From NCBI GenBank assembly GCA_013399695.1, contig VXAU01000683.1:2392780-2456779 (forward strand): a stretch of DNA of 64,000 nucleotides, in the 5' to 3' direction. The stretch comes from Formicarius rufipectus. Lineage: Eukaryota > Chordata > Aves > Passeriformes > Formicariidae. Position numbers and translations under genes: made by a program. The notes below the pieces were generated by a model. That model saw only the letters and a list, made by a program, of their open reading frames with translations. It did no database searches and had not been told where the DNA came from. The first letter of the stretch is position 1. Each line of letters starts with the position of its first letter. Below are positions 24,023 through 34,925 of this stretch, piece by piece.

Positions 24023-26469
24023 CTTTAGAATTTCATGTTCTATAGATTCAGCATTACTCACGGTGAGGATAAGACAAATATAAAGCTCAGAATAGCACCC
24101 ACTTTGCTCACCATCCAGTTCAAACTGATCAAACAAACCGTGCCCTCCTCCCCCATTCCCCAGGCTCCTGCTCCCACAGCCCACGTCAGGTTCCTTCTGA
24201 AAGTGCCCCATTTCCCCTCTTTGCACAGTCCTCTGCTCTCCTTTGTTTCTGGGGTCTCCCCATGTACTTCTCCACGCAGACAATAATGACAATTCAGAAT
24301 GAGGTCTGATTCCCAAGAGAGCACAGCACCCCTTTTTACTGCAGATGGATCCAGTTTTGGCTGCGGCTGCTCAAGGTTTTATCATCTGATTCACTTCACA
24401 CAAGCTCAGAAGCTTAACACCACGCCTCACTTCTCTCACTGCACCAACCTGATATATCCTTATGGTAGTTCTCTCAAATATTCTTCTGTACAGCTTTTTC
24501 TCACAGTGATATCTGCTGTAACTGAATGCCTATGTATTCACTACTTTAATTTAAAAATCCAGCTATGAAACACAAACTACCCCAAGTAAAATAGAAAAAA
24601 TACAGTATATGCCTGTACAAGCAAACATCCCTTTTTGTTCCAGCTTCTCTAGTAACAGGCAACCCAATGGACAGTATTTATTCAAGCAAAGATGCTTGTA
24701 AAGTCACTGTAGAAAAGTTGACAAAAATTTTTGATAGGTATGGGTTGTGTTTGTTGTGTTCCTCTCCCTCACTTTGCTCATGTACTTCAGTGAAGAGTGG
24801 AGCATCAATTTAACTGGTGTTTACTGAGCCCAGCATGGTCAAGGTACCAGCAGGACAATATATTCATGCAGAATGAAAAACAAGTCTCCAAAAGACATGA
24901 GGAAATGTCCTGCAGTGCCTTGTTTAACAAGAGTAAACTGCAGATGAGAAGAAAGGCATAGCACGTAGGCAGCATTTATCATAACAGATTGCTCTTTGTT
25001 TTACCTGAGGTGATATCTAGAAAGTTTAAACATCCGCCTCTCTCTCTTCTGGAAGGCTTGGGTCACAAAATTGGTTGTGGTTCTCTGCACAAACCTGAAA
25101 AAATTATAGCTAGAGAGCCTTAAGCACACTGGTCTTGGTGGTCTGATTTCTGAATCTCTGTAATGATTTTAATTCTTTTTTGACTTACAGTAAGTGGCTG
25201 GGATACAAGTTTAGTGCTTTCTTCTGCCTTCCACTGTGGCAGTTCTTTTTCTTCCCATCCTCAGGAAGGAGTCACAGTGACCAAGAACAGACTTACAGCC
25301 TCTTCTCAGGTACTCATGGCAGCATACTAGGGCTGATGAGAAACTGCAAGAGTCCAAGAAAGAGTTGCCCTTACTGTGATGCAATATAAGACTATCAACA
25401 ATATCAACATAAGACTCCCCAATTGTATGGAAGCTTCTGAGGTATACAAGTGCCCAGAAACAGCTGTAAACCACCACCAGAACGGGACAATTTTGCCTCA
25501 GGGCAATTCAGAGGGAGCATGAGACAACATAAAGTGCCTTCACATATCCTTGAGCTGTGTGTGCACTGCAGAGAATTACACCCTAAGGACAGAACTGTAA
25601 ATGATGGAAAGGTCATATTTGTTGTGTTTGCTTTATGAGAAAAAAAAATCCACTAGAGGTTATCAGAGGAACAATTTTATTTTTAGAATGCTCTTGTTCC
25701 CATGAAACTCAGGAGAATTTTTATCTTTGACTTGAATGGGTAAAAAATATTGCCCTTGGGGTATGACTTTTTACATTACCAAAAAAGAAATATTATTAGG
25801 AAAATCTGAGAAAAACTCCAGGGAATTGCTCTCGAAGAAATGTATCTATAGACAGAAGTGTTCTTGTTAATTCTGAGACATTATTATGTTGTGCTGCTAT
25901 TTTTATAAGGTAGAGGTTTGCAATTTCATCCAGAACCTATTAAAATAAATTAGAATCACAAGTTTTTAGTTAGCACTGGATTAGATCAGTATTTTACAGA
26001 GCAAATGAGAGAGCATGATTTCATTAATTTATTTAATGTTTTCTGAGTGAGTGGAAACATCTTCCAACACATATAAATCTAAGGAAATATAAAGATAAAA
26101 ATCTCTTCCAACAAAGCTCTATACAGCTTAGCTCTGGAAAAGAATTTGAAGATTTACTGGAGATAATGTATTTCCCCTTGCATAGCATTCCTGAAATTGA
26201 AGAAGCCTTCACATTTTTCCTTTCTCTATTAAGCCACAATAAAAAAAGTTTTCTGTTAGCTCAGGGTTTATTAAAGCATTGACAATATGCACTAAAACCA
26301 AACCCCATCACTTTCAAACAGAAATACACTTAAAACTGAAAATAGATACCTTTAAAAATGTGTTATCAGGCAACAATTGAAAAAAAAAAAAAAAAGAAAC
26401 ATATCACTGAAAAACAAGTTTCCTGTATTGGCATTTTGCTACCCTATTGAACTTAATTTTCTGAAATGC
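24023..26469. other. Unique non-coding DNA
   Basis: No gene is recognised. A C/T-rich patch at about 24135-24290 opens all three frames on both strands, which is a composition effect. A run of 16 A lies at 26380-26395. The phrase 'ttgacttgaatggg' near 25730 faintly resembles the centre of archosaur palindromic MITEs but is too short to call. Confidence 0.45.
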
Positions 26470-28075
26470 TCCATGTAGCAGTGGGGAGATGATTAGTCTC
26501 CAGGTGGTTAGTTCTGTGGTAGAAAGAAGTGACTGGTTACAGTTAAGGTTATAGTTATGGCTGTGAGTATGTTGATGCTCTGGAGTGGTGGGGATGAGCT
26601 GTATGGCCACAGCTGGGCTTAGGGTGCAAGAAAGGAAGAGCTGAACAAGTACATCCACTGCAGGATTTTGTCAGTAGTGCGTCTAGGGTGAGGGCTGGTG
26701 ATGGCAAGGGCTTATGGCTTCTGGCTAGTTGTGATGTGAAGAGGTGGCCAACAGTTACAGAACTGGTTCTTTTACCAATGAATAATGTATAATTCATCCT
26801 GTGACAGAAAACAGTGACTGGACTAAGGTGTTAGAGCATTCACTGTAAGGGTGGCTTAGGATCACATGTCTGGTAAAAGATGGTTAAGGTATTGCTTCTA
26901 CATTAGTTCCTTCAAAAGGTAAGGAAAAAGAGCAAACTTTGGGATCAGAGAAGCCAGTCATTGTGGTATGAACTCTGTAGAACATATTGGTATTGTATTT
27001 AAAAAACATCCTGATAATGTATGTTACGGTCTAGGAAACGGGATGTTACAAGGACAAATTAATTGGTGGCTCAACCAAGTTCTGTGGCAATAGCACATGG
27101 GCTATTATTTGTAGTGAGCTGTGTGCCTCTCTCCAAACTTAATATTTAGAGTGTCTGAGTTAGTGGGGTTTTATTTTGTTTATTGGCTAAAGTTGTGCTT
27201 AAGTTTAAGGTAAAGAAAGCTGAATGTTGATACTCACTTTCTTGCAGGGTCCTAACAGGTTGTGGCTGGTCCTTGCTGTGAGTAGTGAATGATCCATGCC
27301 ATGGCAGGAAATCTTGAACAGGGTTTGGATATGGTAACCAACAGAACTGAATTTGAAACTAGGAATCTCTGAATCAAAATTCAAATATTAGAGTGGTTTC
27401 TTGCAGGGCATTGAGGCCTAGAACAAGGAGCTGTTGTAACACAAGAGAGTATCTTTTTGGACTTTATGAAAATATTCAGACAATGTTAAAACTGCAGTTC
27501 AGGAAGAGCGGAAGCTGCAGAGATCAGTATATTTTTGGACTTTCAGTTTTCTAGGACAGAATGAAAGCTATTGTTAGGAAGGGTGTATTGTTAGGAAGTG
27601 TGGGAAAGTAAGGTTTTTACTGAGATGAGAGCAATGGTTGCTGTGTCTTAGATAAACAAAGTCTGAAAAGCGTGTTCTGCGCCTAAGGTCTGTGATACCA
27701 GTAATTCCCATTTCACTGTTGATCTAGGTTGTGAATAGCAGGTATGTGGTCTGTGACAGAAGCTGGGGCATGAATTAGACCCTGGGCAAGATTTTAAGTT
27801 GGGGTTTGTTTTACGTCTTTAGCAATTTCTTCATGTTCAACATGAGTTTTGATAAAATTGAGATGAAAGTTGACATCAAGAAAGGTGAATTGCTACTCAT
27901 TTCAGCATGGCTGGAAAGGAATATCTGGTGAAATGTGATGGTGGCAGTTCTGTTGGGACAGGATAGGGATTGGACTTGGGGATGGACATTGGATTTATGC
28001 CTTCTGGTTATTTTTTGAGAGAGGCAAGTGTTAATAGGGGTCTGATAAAGGCTAATATGATTGCTTTATGGATTA
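26470..28075 (+). other. 1.6-kb block with strong G-over-C strand skew and degenerate local repeats
   Basis: On the plus strand G greatly exceeds C. For example, by hand count 26521-26580 has about 18 G to 5 C, 27541-27600 about 19 to 4, and 28021-28080 about 16 to 4. Words such as ggtta, taggg, gttagga and ggtg recur. Local near-duplicates include 'gtatctttttggacttt' / 'gtatatttttggacttt' (near 27448 and 27526) and two copies of 'ttgttaggaag' (near 27571 and 27590). No coding potential or known repeat is visible. It may be an eroded minisatellite or transposon, or a stretch with transcription-linked asymmetry. Confidence 0.5.
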
Positions 28076-30677
28076 TTTTTAAGACTGAATAGAATTATTC
28101 ACTGTAAAGAAAAGAAAACAAGCAAGAAATCACAGTTTTGAGTGCTTGTTAGGCTGGTAAATAGCATTGCAATTGTTTCATCCTTTTCATGCATGTTTCA
28201 TTTGAATATTCAAGAAGAAATATTTATATTCTTTCCATTTTGTTTTATTTGAAATTCATAGGCATTTTAAAATGGCAAAAGAAGTTTTTACATCAAACAC
28301 TAAATTAATAGTCCTCATAGCTGGAACAAAACAAATTCTTTCATTAACATTCATTTTTTATTTCCCGTGTCAGGTTTACCAAAATAAATCTTTCTGCCCA
28401 ACTTTTCTATTTGGCCAACTGGGCTAAAAACCTTTTTCATAGAGATAAATTTCATACAAGAGTTAACTTCATGTATTGAACAGATACAGATACAAAAATT
28501 AAAGAGAGCAATAGAATAATTCATAGTATTAGTGAATAAGTAAACTCGTCAACTGTTTGCTGTCTCATCACAGCACAGCACAGCGGAGCACATGAAGTAT
28601 GTTAATATGATACTCAGCCTAATATTCCACTGTTCCCCTCTGTTGCTTTCCTTGTTTTGCAGATGAATGCAAAGTCTCAACATTCAGAATAGTCCTTCTG
28701 GCAAACGTTATGAATATTAAATATTCATGTATGAAATTTGTTCAGATCCAACCCTGGAATAATTTTGAGTTTGTTTATGACCAATTAAAATGCCATATAA
28801 ATTTCAGATTCTGCCATCTGAGTAGCCTGAATGCAGAGAATGAAAGACAATATCCTGTACTTCTAATTTAATTTTCCCATCAGTGTTTGTTTGAACTCTA
28901 TCTGTGGGTCAGGACAGTGGATGTCTGTACAAATATTTTCTGCTTATGCCAGCCAGGACCGTGTGCATAATTCCCGTTAAAATTTCAGCAACAGTTTTTA
29001 GTCACTTAAGCCAACTTTTCCCACATAGAAAATCAGACTTTCAGATTGAGAACTTTATTAATGAGATATATGTGTCTCTTGCCTGTGGCAGAGATTTAGT
29101 TTATGCAAACTGGACCTCCCTCTGGCTCCAGATCTTGACTGCAGTTGGAAGAATCTTCTAATCTTCAGAAAATGAAATTTTATTGAACTTGGAACAGTCC
29201 CGCGAGCATCAGAGATTTGCTGTGCACACAGAGAAAACAGAAGATAAGGAAATGGCAGAAGAATGCAGTGAGTCAACCTGCAGACAGAAGGTAAAACAAG
29301 TGGAAGAAGACGGCAGCAGGTAGAGGACACAGTTCCCCTTTGGGTCAACTGTGTGTGTTTTTCCTTTCACTTTTAAATTTTATCTCTCAGTCCAAGTACC
29401 ATCAGCCTTAAACTTATGAGTGACAGGGAGGTGGAAAGGGCTTTTCAGCTTGGAAAAACAAAGTGGGAATGTCTGCCAAAGAAATCTGGACTTTGGATTT
29501 TCTTGAAAGATCCAAACATTGTTATTTCCTCTGATTTTGTATGCAGTATCTGAAAGAGATTGACTTTTAAGTGTTCCCATGGTCTTTGCATACACAAAGA
29601 GGAATGAGACCTTCTAAATGGCATTTATTTTAGACTGATGGAAGGAACAAAGAGCTAGGCAGCTTCCAAGAGGGTGTTTCCTCTGTGTGACCCTGAACAT
29701 AATTGAGAACAGTGTGGCTGCTCCCTCTGAGCACAGACACAGCTCCTGGAAATGCACAAAGTGCCTACGCTTAGCAGTAGACAGACATTGCTGTCTGCCT
29801 CTGTGGGCAAGATCATGCAGCAAAATTCAGATAGTAACATGGAAAAGTCCTCTAAACAGGGACAGCTGGAGTAGGGATTTTGGTTTGGATCACTAAAAGA
29901 GAGGCCCCTTGGAGAGACAGGCCCATTTGCAAAATCTCGTTGCATAGTCAGATTGCAGGTACTTTGAACATTCAAAAGATACTCAGAAATGGGCAGTAGT
30001 TTAGGTTCTTAGGAAGCCAGCATCAAGTAGTTTTATATTTTTACTGCCAGTACTTTGGACAGAATAAATGTGAAATAAATTCAGACAGCCCCCATTACAG
30101 AAGGGAAAACTGATTCCTTTCCCCACACCATGTGTCTCATACCAAGACCACTTTGAGCACTGACCACTCCAAACCTGAGTTGCAGTCATTTGTAAACAGT
30201 TTCAGGGCCAGTTTGCCCAGTCTGTATTTGACATCACTTCAGTTTTTCTCACAACACTCAATAGTACTTTAGGAAAGTATTGTGTCCCATTCCCTTTTAA
30301 AATTATATAACTCTTTTGGTTCCCTCATAAATCAGACAGAAACTAACAGAAATTTAACAAAAGTGTTGTAAATCTCCACTTACTGAAACAGTAACATCCA
30401 GAGCAACTAGACTACATATGCTTCCAGATGCAGGCTTGGTATGAAGACCATGGTAGTTTTAATTTTATCCATGACAGAGCAGAATATGAAAATGTATCAT
30501 GTGTAAGAGAAAATCAAGAATATTTAAACTGCTTATTGCCCAGCTTACTTTTTCTTCCATTAGAAAGAATTTTGTTCCTGGCTAAACTCGCATTTCCAAA
30601 TAATCTTGATTCTTTCAGACAATTTCTACAAAATCACTTTACTGGGTCTCTTGTGATGATTCCACTCCTCCCATCTT
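28076..30677. other. Unique non-coding DNA
   Basis: No gene is recognised. The segment 28545-28840 is repeat-free and contains a perfect 9+1+9 inverted repeat, ATGAATATT-A-AATATTCAT, at 28710-28728; it is a candidate regulatory element. Open frames at 29058-29975 overlap in several frames and look like chance. Confidence 0.45.
28710..28728. repeat. Perfect inverted repeat, 9-bp arms
   Basis: ATGAATATT, a single A, then AATATTCAT. The half-site ATGAAT/ATTCAT resembles half of a palindromic POU-factor site. It sits within a repeat-free segment. Any regulatory role is inference. Confidence 0.6.
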
Positions 30678-30746
30678 GGGAGCTGGGACTAGATGATCTG
30701 TAAGGTCCCTTCCAATACTTAACATTCCATAGTTTTATGATTCTGT
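30678..30746 (+). mobile_element. Very short CR1 3' end, plus orientation
   Basis: 'gggactagatgatctgtaagg' is followed by 'tcccttccaatacttaacattcc' and ends 'atgattctgtg'. This is the last 70 or so bases of a CR1, a severely 5'-truncated insertion with recognisable octamer remains at its tail. Confidence 0.88.
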
Positions 30747-32607
30747 GTTGCTGAACTATGGAGATTTTCACAGCCACGATTTTCTTTAGGATGGAAACTG
30801 GAGAGTAATGGAATGAAGAGGAGAAAGGTAATGATACCTCCTCAGAAGGAAAGACAGGAAATCTTTAGTTGTTTTTGGAAGTGAAAGTGTAAAAAACCCC
30901 AGAATCTAAATGATACATTTTGGCAGTGTCAAGCCAGAATTATCTTGAAGGCAGACTCAGGGGTGTTTGGCTCTGTTTGCATCCTTAAACTTCTACATGT
31001 ATTTTAAGTGTAGGAATAATGAAATCTGGAAGAGATTTCAAACTGTATGAAGGAGCCCTGAAGCTGTCCGGATTCTGAAAATGCTCAAGGTCTTGCTTGC
31101 TGCACCTTTAACATGCTTGTCCCCAAAGCCTTTCAGAAAATCAGAGAGTGAATGTGCTCCAGAGCTGTGACTCAGGAACTGAGGGTGAGTTTTTCTCACC
31201 AAACAAATCCAACCAAAATCCAGCTTTAGCACCAGAACAGGGATCTATTAGAAGTGTGTCAGTGCAGTGATGGATGTCTCTGAGATACAGCAGCATGACA
31301 GCCATGATGGCATTAGCTCTTCCCAAGCCAGTGTTCCTCTATCTCTGTTCAGTCACCCTCAGATAAACAACATGGAAGCTGAAAACCACATTCCATGAAC
31401 ATTACTTACAGTACATTTTGGTGACTTCAGCTACAAACATTTCCTCCCGTTTTTCTTATTGTCATAATCATTGCATGACCAAGTAGCTGCAAATATTCAC
31501 TATCAGAATTGATTTAACCTATCTGTTTTATATGAGCCAACCTATCTGCTTCTAATTTCTTTTTGCTTTCAAAACAAGTTTATGTAACAGGCTAAGATGG
31601 ATTTTTGTAATTTCCAACAACTCCAGATAACCAATCTATGGATCTCAATCACTTGTAGATACTAATGGGATAATGTCTCTGAATGAAACTTCGTCATGAT
31701 ATCATTGTGTCAGGCCAAGTTGCGTAAATACATGAGGCTTGACAGAAAAAAAAAACAAACAGTATATTGCAAACTTGCAACTGTTCCATTCAGCCAGAAG
31801 TCCAAATGGAAAAAGGGTGGCATTAATACTTTTGGATTTGGAAGGGGGGGGCCTTATTTCAGTTTATCTGTCAGTATTTCTGATTGCCTAGTTGCAAGCT
31901 CTGCAGAATTAAAGATACGGTTTTAAAATGCATTTAAAAGCATTAAAATGCAGCTGGGGGTACATTTCTGCCAAAAGGAGGGAGAAGAAGGAATGTCATT
32001 TATACCAGTTGCCACCTTTCTAAAAGCACCAAATTATCTTTCCACCTACAAAAGCAACTCTATTTTTCTTCTGATCCTTTCAGGCATATGAAATATTAAG
32101 AACCAGTGTAGTTGTCCTTTTTTCCCTTACTCTGCCATTTCTAGCTTCCGTACTTTCCTTATTACTCTGTATGTGTCTTAACACAGTCTTTTATGTACCA
32201 TTTTCCCAGCTACTGAATGCAGGACTTCATAAGAAATAATCATCCTGGGTAAATTGAACTACAGATTTTAAAGCAAAACAAACCCATATCTCAAGAGCTC
32301 TTTATCTCTACAATCTTCGGAAGCATTTCAGGACAATGTCCAAAAGATGTAATGCGATGAAGATACTGTGTTCTGAAATTGGCACAGTTGAGACTAATCC
32401 TCTTCAATGCTTTGACTCAATAAATATTTCTAATGACTGTGTTTATTGCAAACTTGGGGCTCCTTCTATTTGGACATGAATTCCTATTAGACAGTTTAAA
32501 GCCTTGGGTTAACCTTCAAGCAATCAAAGCATTAACTCTTCTGATTGTGAAGAACTAACTTTCCCAGTACCAAGTAAGTATATGGCTCTTGGCTAGTTCT
32601 TAGACAT
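30747..32607. other. Unique non-coding DNA
   Basis: No gene or classifiable repeat. A-rich and T-rich runs are scattered, and a seven-G run lies near 31845. Overlapping open frames at 31038-31326 (minus) are short and unremarkable. Confidence 0.5.
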
Positions 32608-32715
32608 ATTTTACAAATGCAGAAAGAGAGACAAAGGAGTTTGGGCCAGGTTCACAGTCAGCAGGTAACTGCAGTGATCACAGCTCCAGGAGAGCCTTGC
32701 TCCCCACTCACATAC
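32608..32715 (-). mobile_element. MIR-like SINE fragment, minus orientation
   Basis: 'ttttacaaatgcagaaagaga', 'ccaggttcacagtcagcagg' and 'gatcacagctccagga' correspond to the reverse complement of the MIR core (a 'ttttacagatgrggaaa' block, then 'aaggtcacacagc'). The match is eroded, with no active features. Confidence 0.5.
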
Positions 32716-33784
32716 AGCGAGACTGAAGCTGTTTCCATTTTCTTGTTTTGGTGGGAAGCAAAAGACATGAAAAGACCAACTATAGGGAACAAAAGCTTGT
32801 AGGAAACTGCATGTTTTAATTTAGTCCACCACTATTCCGTAAGTAAAAATTTTGACAGTTTATGTGCCAACATTTTCAAACATAAACGAAATACACCAGT
32901 TGTGCCCAGAATTAGCTGACACAACTGAAAGGTAGCATTTATTTCCCTTAGATAAATAAAGCTTATTTTTCTCATTCTTTCTTTCTTTTTTTTATACCTG
33001 TAAAAAAATGATGTGATGGATGGTGTTCAGTTACATGATGAAAGGGTGTTCAGTTGCAATGAATGTATCTGCCATTTGATAATGAAAGAAGAAACAGCTT
33101 TATGGTTCTTTGCAAACCAGATGCAAAAAAATGTTTGTTATTGAAATACTGAGATAGAGAAGGAACAAATGGTAGATTTTTTAGAGGTAATGTTTTTCCC
33201 CTTTGAGGCAAGATAAATTTTTATTAAATTTTGAAATTTAAACTAAACATGTAAATCTTTGGAGTACAGACACCAATACTGAGGCTGTCAGTAAATGCAT
33301 CTCAGTAGAGTTAAGGAGAGATTCCCTATAATGCAAATACTTGGAATCATACCTTACCACTTTGGTCTGAAGTACAGACCTGTTTACATAAGTGATCAGA
33401 GACAGTTCCTGGCCAAACAAATGTTCGAGAAGATTAACGATGAACACATGTTGTATTTTGTTATCTAAAACAACACCCAAATTCTCAACTGAAGTCTAGG
33501 TTATGTGATGACAGAGTGTTGGTTAGGGGTATTTCCTGTTTTCGGAGTGTTAACCCACTATATCCACTTTCATTGCTCTTTGGAGAAAGCAGCTGTCGTC
33601 TTAAGAATTTCACTTAGTCCCTAGAGAAAGGGTGAATTTTCCTTCCTACTGTAGGCTAAAAAAATATAGGCCTGAGAGATGACCCAAATATCTATGTAGA
33701 GAACATGCCATTGTTTCATCCACGAGTAAGACAACAACCAGGAAAAGGTCCTCTGTCCATTCAAGCTGTTCTGCAGTTGTTCTG
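32716..33784. other. Unique non-coding DNA
   Basis: No gene is recognised. It is AT-rich, with a near-repeat 'ggtgttcagttac' / 'ggtgttcagttgc' at about 33023-33060. Open frames on the minus strand near 33238-33480 show no family resemblance. Confidence 0.5.
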
Positions 33785-34072
33785 CAGACTCTTCTCAGTG
33801 GTATCCAGTGGAAGAACAACAGGCAATGGGCACAAACTGAAATTCAAAAAATTCCATTTAATCATCAAAAACTACTTTTTTTTTTTTTTTAAACTCTGGA
33901 GTGATTCAGCCCAGAGAGGTTGTGAGTCTCCATCCTTGAAGATATTCAAAGCCAGTTCATTATGGTCCTGCGCAATCTGTTCTAGTTGAGCCTGCTTTTA
34001 CCAAGGGGTTTAGACTAGACTATATCTAGAGCTCTATTCTCACCCTAACCGTTGTGCGATTCTGTGATTGCA
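33785..34072 (+). mobile_element. CR1 LINE 3' fragment with an internal poly-T, plus orientation
   Basis: 'caacaggcaatgggcacaaactgaaa', 'cccagagaggttgtgagtctccatccttgaagatattcaaa' and 'cctgcttttaccaaggggtttagactagac' run in CR1 order, ending with 'gtgcgattctgtgatt'. A run of about 15 T (near 33873-33887) replaces the usual short T stretch in this part of CR1. An open frame covering it is only a relic. Confidence 0.9.
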
Positions 34073-34631
34073 GGCTTAGTGCAAGTGAGAGTGATACCCT
34101 GGGGATTCAGAGTCCATATCACCTCTGCACTCAGTACAGAGATTAGCTTTAAAAGCATGTCCTAGCAGAGTATTCAAACCCATATGAGTGAATATCACCT
34201 TGATATTTACTCCTCAGTTTGTCTTTGACAGCTACTTTATACCTCACAGCTCTTGTGTCCTATCTGTTATTAGGAAAATTATGACAATGCAAGAACAAGA
34301 AATAGAAGAGGTTCTGGTGTGTGTACCCACGTAACACAGAGTCCAGTGGACTGTCCTGCCTGGCATGAGAATGATCAAACACATCATTATTTGACATTGT
34401 TTCACAACATTACAGCCCAAAGTAATGTTTTCCATCTGGCACCTCAAAAACGTTGCCCGTGCTGGTTCTGTCCATGACTGCATTACCTACTTCAGGTTCC
34501 AGAGCTGTCAGCATTAATATTGCCTTTCCTTTCCATTTTGTGTTGTTTCTCTTCAGTGAAGACTGAAGAAACACTAGCCCTTGACCCCTACCAGGGACTT
34601 TAAATGAGCTTGTCATGCATCAGTTGATGGC
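34073..34631. other. Unique non-coding DNA
   Basis: No gene or classifiable repeat seen. Confidence 0.5.
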
Positions 34632-34715
34632 CATCTCCATTTTACAGTGGGGAAAACAGAGGCAAAGCATGACCTAGCATGCCTATGGGTTCCAACCCAT
34701 GACTACAAGTGTTTC
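34632..34715 (-). mobile_element. MIR-like SINE fragment, minus orientation
   Basis: 'atctccattttacagtgggga', 'aaacagaggcaaagcatgacct' and 'gggttccaacccatgac' match the reverse complement of a MIR 3' half and core. Divergence is high. Confidence 0.6.
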
Positions 34716-34867
34716 TAGGAGTGACAGCTGAGCAGGGCACTTAACATTACCCCCACAGCTTACAGTTCAGTGTAAAAAATCAAGCAGTGTGATTTGGGGT
34801 GGCAGGGGCCAGTAGCTGCCCATACCACCGCAGTCAGACCTACCTTTGCCAGAGCAGCATGGGAAAT

Positions 34868-34925
34868 GCATGGTACAGTGGAAAGAGAACCCAGGACTCC
34901 CGGATGCTGGATCTGATTTCCACTT
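34868..34925 (+). mobile_element. MIR-like SINE 5' fragment, plus orientation
   Basis: 'gcatggtacagtggaaagaga', 'ggactcccggatgctgga' and 'ctgatttccact' resemble the tRNA-derived head of a MIR-type SINE on the plus strand. It lies about 150 bp from a MIR fragment in the opposite orientation, so the two are separate insertions or a rearranged copy. Confidence 0.42.

Noticed and set aside
25700..25760. Second Chompy-like MITE
   Set aside because: Only the short 'ttgacttgaatggg' word fits, and no inverted arms are visible.
26470..28075. Interstitial telomeric repeat (TTAGGG)n
   Set aside because: taggg and ggtta words are frequent but never form consecutive TTAGGG units.
29780..29796. Small hairpin CAGACA-TTGC-TGTCTG
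   Set aside because: A six-base stem is expected many times by chance in 64 kb and has no context.
33705..33989. 94-codon open frame overlapping a CR1
   Set aside because: Chance frame spanning a CR1 3' region and its poly-T, not a gene.
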